A stretch of 64,000 nt of DNA, from the NCBI RefSeq assembly GCF_000731985.1, contig NZ_JNCS01000003.1, forward strand, positions 391,375 through 455,374, given 5' to 3'. The notes below the pieces were generated by a model. That model was not told the DNA's origin. It searched no databases and saw only the letters and a program-made list of their open reading frames with translations. Shown piece by piece: positions 51,302 through 59,757 of this stretch. Source of the stretch: Natrinema altunense (GTDB taxonomy: Archaea > Halobacteriota > Halobacteria > Halobacteriales > Natrialbaceae). Position 1 is the stretch's first letter, and each line of letters starts with the position of its first letter. A program made the position numbers and the translations under genes.

Positions 51302-52591
51302 ATGAACGTCTCCATCATCGGGAGCGGCTACGTTGGCACCACCGTCGCCGCCTGTCTCGCGGACCTCGGTCACGACGTCGTCAACGTCGAGATCGACGAG
51401 GAGATCGTCGAGACGATAAACGCCGGCGAGGCCCCGATCCACGAGTCGGGACTCGCGGAACGGATCGCGGAACACGCGGGGACGACGCTCCGCGCGACGA
51501 CGGAGTACGACGCGGTCCGCGAGACGGAGGTTACGTTCCTCTGTCTGCCCACGCCACAGACGGACGACGGTAGTCTCGACCTCGCGATCATGGAGGCCGG
51601 CGCGGAGTCGCTCGGTCGCGCACTCGCCGCGACGGACGACGATCACCTCGTCGTCGTCAAGAGCACGGTTCTCCCCGGAACGACCGAGGGCGTCGTCGGC
51701 CCGATCCTCGAGCGGGAGTCCGGAACCGAGATCGGCGACGGGATCGCGCTCGCGATGAACCCCGAGTTCCTCCGGATGGGAACGGCGGTTCGGGACTTCC
51801 TCGAGCCGGACAAGGTCGTCTTCGGAACGGCCGACGACGAGGCCGCCGCGACGCTACGAGAGCTCTACGCGCCGATCCTCGAGCGAGCCGGGACGGACCT
51901 CGTCGAGACCGATATCCGCGAGGCCGAACTCATCAAGTACGCGAACAACGCCTTCCTCGCGTCGAAGGTATCGCTAGTCAACGAACTGGGGAACATCGCC
52001 AGGGAGTACGGCGCGGACGCCTACGAGGTGCTCGAGGCGGTCGGGCTCGACGAACGGATCTCGGAGCGGTTCATGCGGTCGGGACTGGGCTGGGGCGGCT
52101 CCTGTTTCCCCAAGGATGTCAACGCTCTACGGGCCGGTACTCGCGAGCAGGGGTACGACCCCGAACTCCTCGATGCGGCCGTCGCGGTCAACGACGAGCA
52201 ACCGCGACGGCTCGTCGGGCTGCTCGCGGACCACGTCTCCCTGTCGGGGGCGCGAATCGCGGTGCTGGGTCTGTCGTTCAAGCCCGGAACCGACGATGTC
52301 CGCAAGTCCCGTGCGCTCGACGTGATCGCGGAGTTGACCGAGCGCGGTGCGGACGTCGTCGCGTACGACCCGGTGGCGATCGAGAACGTCCGGCCCGACT
52401 ACCCCGGCATCGAGTACGCCGACACGGCCGAGCGTGCGCTCGCAGGCGCGGACGGTGCCGTCGTCGCGACCGATTGGCCGGAGTTCGACGACCTCTCGTT
52501 CGACGGGATGGCTCGTGCGGTGGTCGTCGACGGACGTCGGATCGACGTGGACGAAGACGCTCTCGACGTTTACGAAGGGCTGACCTGGTGA
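51302..52591 (+). CDS. aglM: UDP-glucose 6-dehydrogenase
   Basis: NAD-dependent oxidation of UDP-glucose to UDP-glucuronic acid, the hexuronate donor of the N-glycan. The N-terminal Rossmann motif is MNVSIIGSGYVGTTVAACLA. The central NPEFLRMGTAVRDFLEPDKVVFG and EAELIKYANNAFLASKVSLVNE blocks follow, then the catalytic cysteine motif GWGGSCFPKD, and the C-terminal UDP-binding domain has LGLSFKPGTDDVRKSRAL. 429 aa, full length. It lies 97 nt after aglF and 105 nt before aglJ. Together with AglF it supplies the donor that an AglG-type enzyme needs. Confidence 0.94.
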   Translation: MNVSIIGSGYVGTTVAACLADLGHDVVNVEIDEEIVETINAGEAPIHESGLAERIAEHAGTTLRATTEYDAVRETEVTFLCLPTPQTDDGSLDLAIMEAGAESLGRALAATDDDHLVVVKSTVLPGTTEGVVGPILERESGTEIGDGIALAMNPEFLRMGTAVRDFLEPDKVVFGTADDEAAATLRELYAPILERAGTDLVETDIREAELIKYANNAFLASKVSLVNELGNIAREYGADAYEVLEAVGLDERISERFMRSGLGWGGSCFPKDVNALRAGTREQGYDPELLDAAVAVNDEQPRRLVGLLADHVSLSGARIAVLGLSFKPGTDDVRKSRALDVIAELTERGADVVAYDPVAIENVRPDYPGIEYADTAERALAGADGAVVATDWPEFDDLSFDGMARAVVVDGRRIDVDEDALDVYEGLTW

Positions 52592-52696
52592 TCCGACTCG
52601 GGGTCACGCCCCATGAACTCGCCTCGGACCGCGCGTAAAAACCCGACAGTGGGCAATCAGTAACCTTTTGCAGTTCGATAGGGGAGTTACTCCCCG

Positions 52697-53704
52697 ATGG
52701 AAGACGACGCGGTCGACACGGGCGTGAGCGTCCGCTCGAACGGCGGCGAGACGGTCGCCGCCACCGAAGTGGCGAGCGAGATCTCACCCGAGGAGGTCTG
52801 CGTTCTCATTCCGACGCTCAACGAGGCCGCCACGATCGCGGACGTGATCGAGGGCTTCTACGACCAGGGATACACGAACGTCGTCATCGTCGACGGCGAC
52901 TCGAGCGACGACACCCGTGAGATCGCCCGCGAGCACGGTGCGGAGGTGTTGGTCCAGTCCGGCGACGGCAAGGGCCAGGCCGTTCGCGAGGCCCTCGAGT
53001 ACATCACGGTACCGTACGTGGTGATGCTCGACGGCGACGGCACGTACGATCCGGCCGATGCCGACACGATGCTCGAGCCACTCTCACGGGGCTACGAACA
53101 CGTTATCGGAAATCGGTTCGCCGATATGGACGACGACGCGATGCGGGCGCTAAACGGCGTCGGGAATCGGCTGATAAACCGCGCGTTCGGGTTCGTCCAC
53201 GGGGCCAACTACGAGGATATTCTCTCGGGGTATCGGGCGTTTACCGCCGACTCGTTCAGGCGCTTCTCGCTCGATTCGGACGGGTTCACGATCGAAACCG
53301 AACTCGCCGTCGAGTGTGTCAAACACGGGGTCGAGACGACGGTCGTGCCGATCAGTTACAGCGCCCGTCCCGACGAGTCCGAGACCAACCTGCATCCGGT
53401 CAAAGACGGCGGGACGATCCTTCTGGCGCTGTACTCGCTGGCGAAGACCAACAACCCCCTGTTCTACTTCGGGAGCCTCGGGATGGCCGGGATCGTCTCC
53501 GGTGGCTTCATCGCGGTCTACGTCCTCTGGGAGTGGCTCCGCTACCAGCAGGGCCACGAGATCATGGCGCTCGTCTCGGCCGCCGCGATTCTGCTGGGCG
53601 TCCAACTGCTCATGTTCGGTGTCCTCTCGGACATGCTCGTGACCTTACACCGCGAACAGCGCCGACGCCTCGAGCGAATCGCTCGCGACGAGCGCGACGA
53701 GTGA
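52697..53704 (+). CDS. aglJ: Dolichol phosphate hexosyltransferase, first N-glycan sugar
   Basis: A 335-residue GT2 enzyme of the dolichol-phosphate mannosyltransferase-like group. After an acidic 30-residue N terminus comes VCVLIPTLNEAATIADVIEG, then VIVDGDSSDDTREIAREHGA, GKGQAVREALEYITVPYVVM with LDGDGTYDP (D-G-D), and EDILSGYRAFTADSFRRF. Two C-terminal membrane helices follow (~245-270 and 280-305). AglJ charges dolichol phosphate with the first hexose of the S-layer N-glycan in Haloferax. Its position at the end of the agl locus fits. Confidence 0.9.
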   Translation: MEDDAVDTGVSVRSNGGETVAATEVASEISPEEVCVLIPTLNEAATIADVIEGFYDQGYTNVVIVDGDSSDDTREIAREHGAEVLVQSGDGKGQAVREALEYITVPYVVMLDGDGTYDPADADTMLEPLSRGYEHVIGNRFADMDDDAMRALNGVGNRLINRAFGFVHGANYEDILSGYRAFTADSFRRFSLDSDGFTIETELAVECVKHGVETTVVPISYSARPDESETNLHPVKDGGTILLALYSLAKTNNPLFYFGSLGMAGIVSGGFIAVYVLWEWLRYQQGHEIMALVSAAAILLGVQLLMFGVLSDMLVTLHREQRRRLERIARDERDE

Positions 53705-53774
53705 GTGCGCGGGCGCTCGGAAACGCAGAAACGTGACGACGGCGTCCCAACCGAGCGGGCGTTCGAAGTCGTCC

Positions 53775-54104
53775 TCAGAACGGGAGCAGGGAGCGGACCT
53801 GCGCGACGACGCCGCCCGAGTTGTTCCGGCGGTACGCTTCGAACGGGTTGTGGAGTTGGTTCAACAGTTCCTGCCGGGAGTCGAACTCCTCCGTCGGCAC
53901 TTCGGCGAGCATTTCGCTCAGCGCCACGTCGTTCCCGTGTACGTCGTAGGGAATGCGCTCGTGGCCGAGTTCGGCCTCGATGTCGTCTTTCGTGGCCGGA
54001 AAGGACAGGTCGGCGTCCCTGAGATGAGCGTCGACGGCAGCGATGCCGAACTCGATACTGTCGGGTTCCTCGTTGTCTCCGCTCGATGGTGGCCGGACTC
54101 CCAT
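53775..54104 (-). CDS. DUF5789-like small acidic protein
   Basis: A 109-residue protein with the block DLSFPATKDDIEAELGHERI followed by PYDVHGNDVALSEMLAEV, which I associate with haloarchaeal DUF5789 (phrases SFPATKDDI/E and a C-terminal NP). Small, acidic, soluble; function unknown. Start at ATG 54104 (MGVRPPSSGD), supported by a strong box A at 54131-54140. It is divergent from a ribbon-helix-helix gene. Confidence 0.65.
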   Translation of the reverse strand: MGVRPPSSGDNEEPDSIEFGIAAVDAHLRDADLSFPATKDDIEAELGHERIPYDVHGNDVALSEMLAEVPTEEFDSRQELLNQLHNPFEAYRRNNSGGVVAQVRSLLPF

Positions 54105-54130
54105 GCCTGTACGTCTCGCTACGGAGCCGA

Positions 54131-54140
54131 CTATAAAAAT
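54131..54140 (-). promoter_or_regulatory. Predicted box A of the DUF5789-like gene
   Basis: Minus-strand ATTTTTATAG is centred 31 nt before ATG 54104, giving a leaderless transcript. Confidence 0.55.
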
Positions 54141-54258
54141 GGCTTGGACGCGACCGGCGGGGGACGGCGGTTGCCGTGGTCGGTACCGACCCGGCCGCCG
54201 AGTACCGTCGCCGCCGTCCTGTCGACACTCCTTTGGGTACCGCGCCGGAGTATGGCAT

Positions 54259-54468
54259 ATGACCGAGTACACCACGGTGTCGATCCCGAAGGACCTCGCG
54301 GATCGGGTCGAAGAGACTATCGAGGGGACGAGCTTTCAGAGCACGAGCGATCTCGTCCGGTTCCTGTTGCGCAGCATCGTCATCCAACACCAGAAGGAAG
54401 GCGAACTCACCGAAGCGGAGTTCGAAGAGATCACCGAGCAACTCCGCGGCCTCGGTTATCTCGAGTAG
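54259..54468 (+). CDS. Ribbon-helix-helix DNA-binding protein (CopG/Arc type)
   Basis: A 69-residue protein: the strand EYTTVSIPKDLADRVEETIE and helix SFQSTSDLVRFLLRSIVIQH make a ribbon-helix-helix fold, followed by a charged helical tail ending LRGLGYLE. Such small CopG-type proteins are repressors or antitoxins; no toxin gene is adjacent. It is divergent from the DUF5789-like gene with a 154-nt spacer, so it may control that pair. The last residues resemble the LGYL tail of the sulfatase-like proteins in this window, probably by chance. Confidence 0.82.
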   Translation: MTEYTTVSIPKDLADRVEETIEGTSFQSTSDLVRFLLRSIVIQHQKEGELTEAEFEEITEQLRGLGYLE

Positions 54469-54696
54469 GCGCTCTCGTGATGGGGGATCGGGGGGCGAGC
54501 CGCCGCTGTGGAGTTCCCCTCCCGGGACGGCGCTTTTCCGCTTCGAAGCGAGAAGAACCGACTGGCGGTCCGGACAGCTGCCGTAGAGTCCGGACTTCCC
54601 GTCACGGGTCGATCTCACCGTCGAGCGGTTCGATCGTCGGCCGTGAACGGTCTCGATCGCCGCTCGCCGCTCGCGTCTCGAGGACGCCGCGTCGTT

Positions 54697-55119
54697 TCAG
54701 TCGGTCAGCGACTGTCCCGGCGGCGAGGCGTCGATGATCTCGAGGGGCTGGCGCTCGCCGCTGCGGTCGAACGCGCCGAAAGACCGGTCGTCGACTTCCC
54801 AGGGCGGCACGGCCACGAAGATGACCTCCGCGAGATCGTCCCGCCGCGTCACCTCGAGTTCGCCGACGGGGTGGGAGACGAACCGGCCCTGTGCCTGTCG
54901 GGCGGGCGTCGAGAGGTCGACCCCGAAGACGGCGTTGACCGGGTTGCCGGGATCGGGGAGGAAGAAATCGGTGAAGACCGGCGTATCGGGTGGCAGCCCG
55001 TCGGCACCGTCGAGTTCGATCGCGGGGACCACCGAGACGCCGGTCGTCACGTCGTCGGGATCGGCGTCGCTGGCGAGCGCCAGCAGGATATCGACGAGCC
55101 CGCGGGTTACGTAGACCAC
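54697..55119 (-). CDS. Conserved haloarchaeal protein, possibly JAB/MPN-like
   Basis: A 140-residue soluble acidic protein that begins with GTG at 55119: VYVTRGLVDILLALASDADP. The order of a helix, central strands (VVPAIELDG), a VNAVFGVDLS strand and RFVSHPVGELEVTRRDD recalls the JAB/MPN fold, but the metal motif H-x-H-x10-D is missing, so if related it is inactive. I do not recognise a named family. It ends before a 228-nt spacer next to the RHH gene. Confidence 0.55.
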   Translation of the reverse strand: MVYVTRGLVDILLALASDADPDDVTTGVSVVPAIELDGADGLPPDTPVFTDFFLPDPGNPVNAVFGVDLSTPARQAQGRFVSHPVGELEVTRRDDLAEVIFVAVPPWEVDDRSFGAFDRSGERQPLEIIDASPPGQSLTD

Positions 55120-55194
55120 GGGTGTGCTATGAGTGGCCAGTAGTTAGATGTATGGCCATCGACGACTCGAAACGAGCGGCCGACACCGGGAGCC

Positions 55195-55878
55195 TCAGAT
55201 CGGAAGCATCTCCCACGCCGTTTTCGCGTACAACCGGGGCGCTCGCTTGCGGGACCGGGAGAGTGCTGCCTCGAGAACGCGCGTGGCGTCGTCCATGACG
55301 CCGGCACCGTGGCCGACGAGCACGCGTTCGGGTGCGACGCCGCGGAGGGCCCTCCGAGGTGGGTTCAGTCGCAACATCGGATGGACGCCGAGTTGCTCGT
55401 CGCCGGTCAGGAAGTAGTCGACCGCCCCGACGGATTCGGGAACGACGAACGTCCCGTCGGCGGGGTTATAGAGGGCGACCTCCTGCCAGAAGCGGCTGTC
55501 GAGCACCGGGATCGCCCGGATGCCGGTATCGGAGAGTTCGTCGTCGAACCGGGCGACGGCGGCGTCGATCTCGTCGGTGACGCCCTCGAAGAAGTCCGGG
55601 AGATAGACGGGGACGTTGTGGCGGTTCGCGATCGCGGCAGCGTCGCGTTTGTGCCGGTCGAGTCCGACCACGACGCCGGCCACGTCGCCGAACTCGGCGA
55701 CGAGTTCGTCGATTCCCTCGGCATCGACGGGATCGACGAGCCAGACCTCGCCGTCCACTGCGATCGCGTGGCTGGCGCGTTGCATCCGTTCGTCGGGATG
55801 GGCGATCCAGCCGACGCCGCCGTCGAAGCGGTCGATCTCGCGAAAGTCGGTCGCACGCTCGTCGGCACGAAAGCTCAT
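55195..55878 (-). CDS. Degenerate metallo-beta-lactamase-fold protein
   Basis: A 227-residue protein with the trace of an MBL fold: an N-terminal strand VGWIAHPDERMQRASHAIAV then EVWLVDPVDAEG (typical D of the first strand), and VVVGLDRHKRDAAAIANRHN in place of the H-x-H-x-D-H motif, which keeps the layout (strand-turn-HxxD-helix) but not the metal ligands. The end VLVGHGAGVMDDATRVLEAA fits the late GHG segment of MBL proteins. Hydrolase activity is therefore doubtful. Widely found in haloarchaea as I recall; function unknown. Confidence 0.65.
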   Translation of the reverse strand: MSFRADERATDFREIDRFDGGVGWIAHPDERMQRASHAIAVDGEVWLVDPVDAEGIDELVAEFGDVAGVVVGLDRHKRDAAAIANRHNVPVYLPDFFEGVTDEIDAAVARFDDELSDTGIRAIPVLDSRFWQEVALYNPADGTFVVPESVGAVDYFLTGDEQLGVHPMLRLNPPRRALRGVAPERVLVGHGAGVMDDATRVLEAALSRSRKRAPRLYAKTAWEMLPI

Positions 55879-56035
55879 GTCGACCGGTATGGTCGCTCAG
55901 TCCATAAACGTGGGTAAACGGTACGTCGTGCAGTCGCCGTTGTCGACCCGTAACTGTCGCCCCGATGACTGCTCGTGGCTCGGTGCAATCGCGTCGGGCG
56001 ACGCTTCTATGCACGCCCTCCGCGTACAGCCGCCC

Positions 56036-56722
56036 ATGCTAACCGGGCTGGACTGGCTGGCGCTCGAGGTGAAAGCCCTCGAGCCGGCACGGGAGTTCTA
56101 CGCGGAGCGGCTCGGACTAGCCATCCGCGAGCAGCGATCGGACGAACTCGTCTTCGCGGCGGGCGGGACCGACCTTGTGTGCCGCCGCCCCGATTCGCTC
56201 CCGCGGGGCGGGTTGCACACCCACTACGCATTCTCGATTCCCGCCGGCGAGTACGACGACTGGTGGGATCGGCTGGCCGCGGCGTCCGATCTCGAGGAGG
56301 CCCGATTCGGCTCCGCGCGGTCGCTGTACCTGTACGATCCCGACGGGAACTGCGTCGAACTCGGCCAGCGGGACGTGGCCGGCCCGGGTATCGACGGGAT
56401 CTTCGAAGTCGTTCTCGAGGTCGAGCGCCTCGAGCGTGCGCGGGAGTTCTACGAGGATCTGGGCTTCGAGACGGTCGACGAGGGTGACGACCGCACGCGC
56501 GTGCGATTGCACGGGCCGATGGCGCTGGAACTCTGGGAACCGCACCTCGGTATCGCCGACGCTCGCGGCGGTGTCCACGTCGATCTCGGATTCGAAACGG
56601 ACGCTCCCGAAGCGGCGCTCGACTCGGTGGCCGATCGCGTTCGCTCGGTCGAGCGAGCGAGCGACGACGCGGTCGTCGTGCGCGATCCCGACGGTCACTT
56701 CCTGACGTTCGCGTCGGCGTGA
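56036..56722 (+). CDS. VOC-superfamily (glyoxalase/dioxygenase-type) protein
   Basis: A 228-residue protein with two VOC domains in tandem. The first starts LDWLALEVKALEPAREFYAE and has the HTHYAFSIP and LYLYDPDGNCVELGQ elements. The second starts FEVVLEVERLERAREFYEDLG and ends VVVRDPDGHFLTF. Metal ligands are only partly in place (His and Glu positions in GLHTHYAF and CVELGQ), so an enzyme of the glyoxalase/extradiol type or a metal-dependent isomerase is possible. Start at ATG 56036; ATG 56009 in the same frame is an alternative. Its stop codon touches a TnpB fragment. Confidence 0.82.
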   Translation: MLTGLDWLALEVKALEPAREFYAERLGLAIREQRSDELVFAAGGTDLVCRRPDSLPRGGLHTHYAFSIPAGEYDDWWDRLAAASDLEEARFGSARSLYLYDPDGNCVELGQRDVAGPGIDGIFEVVLEVERLERAREFYEDLGFETVDEGDDRTRVRLHGPMALELWEPHLGIADARGGVHVDLGFETDAPEAALDSVADRVRSVERASDDAVVVRDPDGHFLTFASA

Positions 56723-56928
56723 TTGACGGCGACTACAACGCGGCGAGAAATGTTTGCCTTCGGTTGTTCGCTTTCCCATCGGGCAAACGTCCCGATGGGT
56801 TGGGCAACGGTCAGCTTGCCCCGAAGTCGGGGACGTTGAACGTGAGCGACACATCCAGTGTCCACTCCAGTTTGGAGTTTGAACGGGAGTCCACCGACAA
56901 GCCCACCGCTTCAGCGGTGGGTCGCTGA
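56719..56928 (+). pseudogene. 3' fragment of an IS200/IS605-type tnpB
   Basis: The frame after the VOC stop reads VIDGDYNAARNVCLRLFAF then PSGKRPDGLGNGQLAPKSGT, LNVSDTSSVHSS and ESTDKPTASAVGR. DGDYNAARN is the last catalytic Asp motif of TnpB (usually DADYNAAKN), and the tail with its AVGR end is the TnpB C terminus. Everything before that motif is missing, so this is the end of a decayed IS1341-type element that came to rest exactly at the VOC gene end (4-nt overlap). Confidence 0.82.
56902..56921. repeat. Terminal hairpin of the tnpB element
   Basis: CCCACCGCTTCAGCGGTGGG is a perfect hairpin over the last tnpB codons, as found at the right end of IS200/IS605-type elements. A related hairpin is at 27529-27548. 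Confidence 0.7.
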
Positions 56929-56976
56929 CTCCGGCCGCGCCCGAAACGCTCGGACCGACGACCGGTCGGATCGCGA

Positions 56977-57267
56977 TTAGAGCCGCTCCGTACTCACGTC
57001 GACGCCCGGCGGCGTGACGATCAGAAAGCCACGGAAGTGGACGAGTTCGCCGCCCGATTCCTTGATGTCCCGTGCGAACCCGGCGGCCAGCTCGTTGACA
57101 TCGCCGTCGACGTTCAGGATGAGAACGTTGCCGTTTGAAATCGTCTCGAGCCACTCGTCGGCCGGCGTTTCCCCGTCGAGGACGCCGAGAACGAGGCTGC
57201 CCTCGAGATCGAGTTCGTCGTCGATGTGTTCCTCGACGGCCCGAAGATCGAGGTCGAAATCGCTCAT
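56977..57267 (-). CDS. DUF5779-like small protein
   Basis: A 96-residue soluble acidic protein: MSDFDLDLRAVEEHIDDELD, then LEGSLVLGVLDGETPADEWL, LILNVDGDVNELAAGFARDI, and ELVHFRGFLIVTPPGVDVST. The pattern matches haloarchaeal DUF5779 as I remember it (alpha-beta, no known activity). Start at ATG 57267; a longer upstream frame is unsupported. Confidence 0.65.
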   Translation of the reverse strand: MSDFDLDLRAVEEHIDDELDLEGSLVLGVLDGETPADEWLETISNGNVLILNVDGDVNELAAGFARDIKESGGELVHFRGFLIVTPPGVDVSTERL

Positions 57268-57472
57268 ACGGGGTGGGTCGAACCGGGGCGAGAAAAACGT
57301 TCGCCTCCGAACCTTTGGGCTGCGGGCACGCCGGAGGCGCGCCCGCGGTAAAATCTCGAGAGCGCGAAGCCCTCTCGGACCTCGCTGATGCCACTCCCCG
57401 ATCTGCCTGCTCACTGATTCGCGGCCGTTAGACGGTGCTACGTGCCACGCACCCGTTCGCTCGCGGATACGC

Positions 57473-57928
57473 TCAGTCCATCGGGAACTCCTTCTGGAAC
57501 CCGCGGAACTCGGTGCGGTGGGCCTCCTCGTCGGCCAGGATCGTCACCGCAACGTCCTCCGTGACGGGATCGTTCGCCTCGGTCGCGGCCTCGATCAGCG
57601 ACCGATAGGTCTCGATGGCGGACTCCTCGGCCTCGAGGACGCCCTCGATGACCGACTGCACGTCGGTCGTATCCGCGGGCGGCTGGAGGCCGTGTTGGTT
57701 GGCCTCGAACGATTCCGAGCCGGGTGGCGACGCGTCGAGTTGTTTCAGCCGTTCGCCGAGCAGCCGTGCGTGGTCGAGTTCCTCCTGAATGTCCTCCTCT
57801 AAGCTCGTCTTGACCTCCTCGGCGTGGATGCCGTCGAGGACGATCGCGTTGGTCTGGTAGTTCATCGCGGTCTCGAATTCGTCGATGTACGCCCCCGTCA
57901 GCAGATCGGTGATTTCATCGGTCGTCAT
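57473..57928 (-). CDS. Ferritin-like di-iron protein
   Basis: A 151-residue four-helix bundle protein. The ferritin-like iron ligands are visible as four motif helices: AYIDEFETAMNYQTNAIVL, EDIQEELDHARLLGERL (E-x2-H), GVLEAEESAIETYRSLIEAA and VTILADEEAHRTEFRGFQ (E-x2-H). It is of rubrerythrin/bacterioferritin-like size without a rubredoxin domain. It could handle iron or oxidative stress; the exact reaction is unknown. A TATA-like GTTTTGTAA lies about 20-28 nt upstream on the minus strand. Confidence 0.82.
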   Translation of the reverse strand: MTTDEITDLLTGAYIDEFETAMNYQTNAIVLDGIHAEEVKTSLEEDIQEELDHARLLGERLKQLDASPPGSESFEANQHGLQPPADTTDVQSVIEGVLEAEESAIETYRSLIEAATEANDPVTEDVAVTILADEEAHRTEFRGFQKEFPMD

Positions 57929-58378
57929 AGACGCCCCCTACCACGACCAGTTACAAAACACTCACACGTGGTCTGGCTCATCCGCTCCGCCGACGGAGAG
58001 CATTCACCGGTTCTATCGTGACTCGAGGTGACGGGATCATGAGCGTTCCGGCGTAGGTCTAATCGACACTAGCTCCTGGGCGGATGGGCAGTTAGATCTC
58101 CATAAGCAACTCGAATGTCTATTCTGCAGGCTGACAAGGGGGAAAGGATGACCGAACGTCTATCGACGACCGCGCGCCAGCGCTCGAGGGTGCCGGCCAC
58201 GGCGGAGCGGAGTATAATTCGCGGTGAGTTCGGGGGAATCGAGTCGAACGGCGAAGTCCATCTAAACAGTACTAGGAGATACGGTCAGATAATAGGCCGA
58301 CGCAGTCGTGCGGTTTTGTAACCATCACGATTGATTATGTCTAACACGACGGCCGATCATCGTTGGTCGCAGCGGTAG
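57929..58378. other. Intergenic region upstream of leuA
   Basis: About 450 nt. A 68-codon open frame at 58115-58321 has no protein-like pattern and I do not call it. AT content rises from about 58200 on. No other feature is visible apart from the leuA promoter at its end. Confidence 0.45.
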
Positions 58379-58387
58379 TTTTATATA
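58379..58387 (+). promoter_or_regulatory. Strong box A of leuA
   Basis: TTTTATATA, the clearest TATA element in the right arm, predicts a start near 58409. The first ATG downstream is at 58415, which is not in the leuA frame unless one G is removed from the G6 run at 58453-58458. Confidence 0.6.
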
Positions 58388-58388
58388 C

Positions 58389-59645
58389 ATGGTCGCACCT
58401 CGGGTTGAGACACAATGTCTTCACAAGACAGCCCATCCTCTGATACCAATCAGGGGGGTCGAGTTCTTCCAGGGCACGTTAGATTCAACTGACGAAATAG
58501 AGTCAGCACGTGTCTTCGATACGACCCTCCGGGACGGCGAACAGTCGCCCGGCACTTCGTTCTCATACGACGACAAACGGCAGATCGCGTCCGTTCTGGA
58601 CCAGATGGGAACCCACGTCATCGAGGCCGGGTTCCCCGTCAACTCCGACGCGGAGTTCGAAGCCGTTCGTGATATCGCTTCGGCAACGAGTTCGACGACC
58701 TGCGGGCTAGCCCGCGTCGTCGACGGTGATATCGAAGCGGCACTCGATTCCGGCGTCGAGATGGTGCACACGTTCGTCAGCACCAGCGACGTCCAGATCG
58801 AGGATTCGATGCACGCCACCCGGGAAGAAGTCGTACAGCGCGCAGTCGAGTCGGTCGAACGCATCACCGAGGCGGGCGTAACCTGTATGTTCTCGCCGAT
58901 GGATGCGACGCGGACCGACGAGGAGTACCTGCTCGAGGTGATCGAAGCGGTCACCGAGGCGGGTACCGACTGGATCAACGTTCCCGACACCTGCGGCGTC
59001 GCCACGCCGGGTCGGTTCCGGGCCATGATCGAAAAGGTCTGTGCCCACACCGACGCGCGGGTCGACGTTCACGCCCACGACGACTTCGGGCTGGCCACTG
59101 CAAACGCCCTGGCCGGCATCGAAGCGGGCGCGGCGCAGGCGCAGGTCTCGGTCAACTCGATCGGCGAGCGGGCCGGCAACGCCGCCTACGAGGAGTACGT
59201 GATGGCCGTCGAGTCGCTCTACCAGTGTGACACCGGGATCGACACGACGCGCATCGCCGAACTCTCGGAGATCGTCGAGGAGAAAAGCGGCATGGATACG
59301 CCCGGCAACAAGCCGGTCGTCGGCGACAACGCCTTCTCCCACGAGAGCGGCATCCACGCCGCCGGCGTCATCGAAAACTCCGATACGTTCGAACCCGGCG
59401 TCATGACTCCCGAGATGGTCGGTGCCGAGCGCCGACTGGTCATGGGGAAACACACGGGTACCCACTCGGTCCGCGAGCGACTCGTCGAGCGCGGCTTCGA
59501 GCCCACCGACGACCAGGTCCGAGCGGTCACCCGTCGGGTCAAGGACTACGGGGCCGAGAAGCGCCGCGTCACCGTCGACGACCTCGAGCGCTTCGCCGAG
59601 GAGGCTGGCATCGACCGTCAGTCCCAGGAGGAGGTGCGCGTCTGA
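58389..59645 (+). CDS. leuA: 2-isopropylmalate synthase-type enzyme, short form
   Basis: DRE-TIM aldolase-type synthase joining acetyl-CoA to a 2-oxo acid (first leucine step if LeuA, citramalate if CimA). Signatures: VFDTTLRDGEQSPGTSFSYD, VHTFVSTSDVQIEDSM, VDVHAHDDFGLATANALAGI, and SHESGIHAAGV. It ends at residue 418 soon after the catalytic module and lacks the C-terminal regulatory domain of bacterial LeuA, so Leu feedback would act elsewhere. The continuous frame opens at ATG 58389, which overlaps the box A; the likely natural start is ATG 58415, in another frame. With five Gs instead of six at 58453-58458 the protein would begin MSSQDSPSSDTNQG and run into VEFFQGTLDST. A sequencing error or real frameshift is possible. 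Confidence 0.86.
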   Translation: MVAPRVETQCLHKTAHPLIPIRGVEFFQGTLDSTDEIESARVFDTTLRDGEQSPGTSFSYDDKRQIASVLDQMGTHVIEAGFPVNSDAEFEAVRDIASATSSTTCGLARVVDGDIEAALDSGVEMVHTFVSTSDVQIEDSMHATREEVVQRAVESVERITEAGVTCMFSPMDATRTDEEYLLEVIEAVTEAGTDWINVPDTCGVATPGRFRAMIEKVCAHTDARVDVHAHDDFGLATANALAGIEAGAAQAQVSVNSIGERAGNAAYEEYVMAVESLYQCDTGIDTTRIAELSEIVEEKSGMDTPGNKPVVGDNAFSHESGIHAAGVIENSDTFEPGVMTPEMVGAERRLVMGKHTGTHSVRERLVERGFEPTDDQVRAVTRRVKDYGAEKRRVTVDDLERFAEEAGIDRQSQEEVRV

Positions 59646-59723
59646 GCGATGTCCGCCCCGTTTGCCACCGTCCACGAGCCCTGGCTATCGCGTTCGGGCG
59701 ATCGGAGCCGGGAGACTCGTAAG

Positions 59724-59732
59724 GATTATATC
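59724..59732 (+). promoter_or_regulatory. Predicted box A of the ilv leader/operon
   Basis: GATTATATC is centred 30 nt before ATG 59758, the start of a short leader ORF, so the leader ORF itself would be translated from the 5' end of the mRNA. Confidence 0.6.
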
Positions 59733-59757
59733 CCTCGAGGGAGCTACGTAGACAGTA

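Noticed and set aside
58115..58321. A 68-codon plus-strand frame upstream of leuA
   Set aside because: No domain, poor codon pattern, no promoter at the expected distance.
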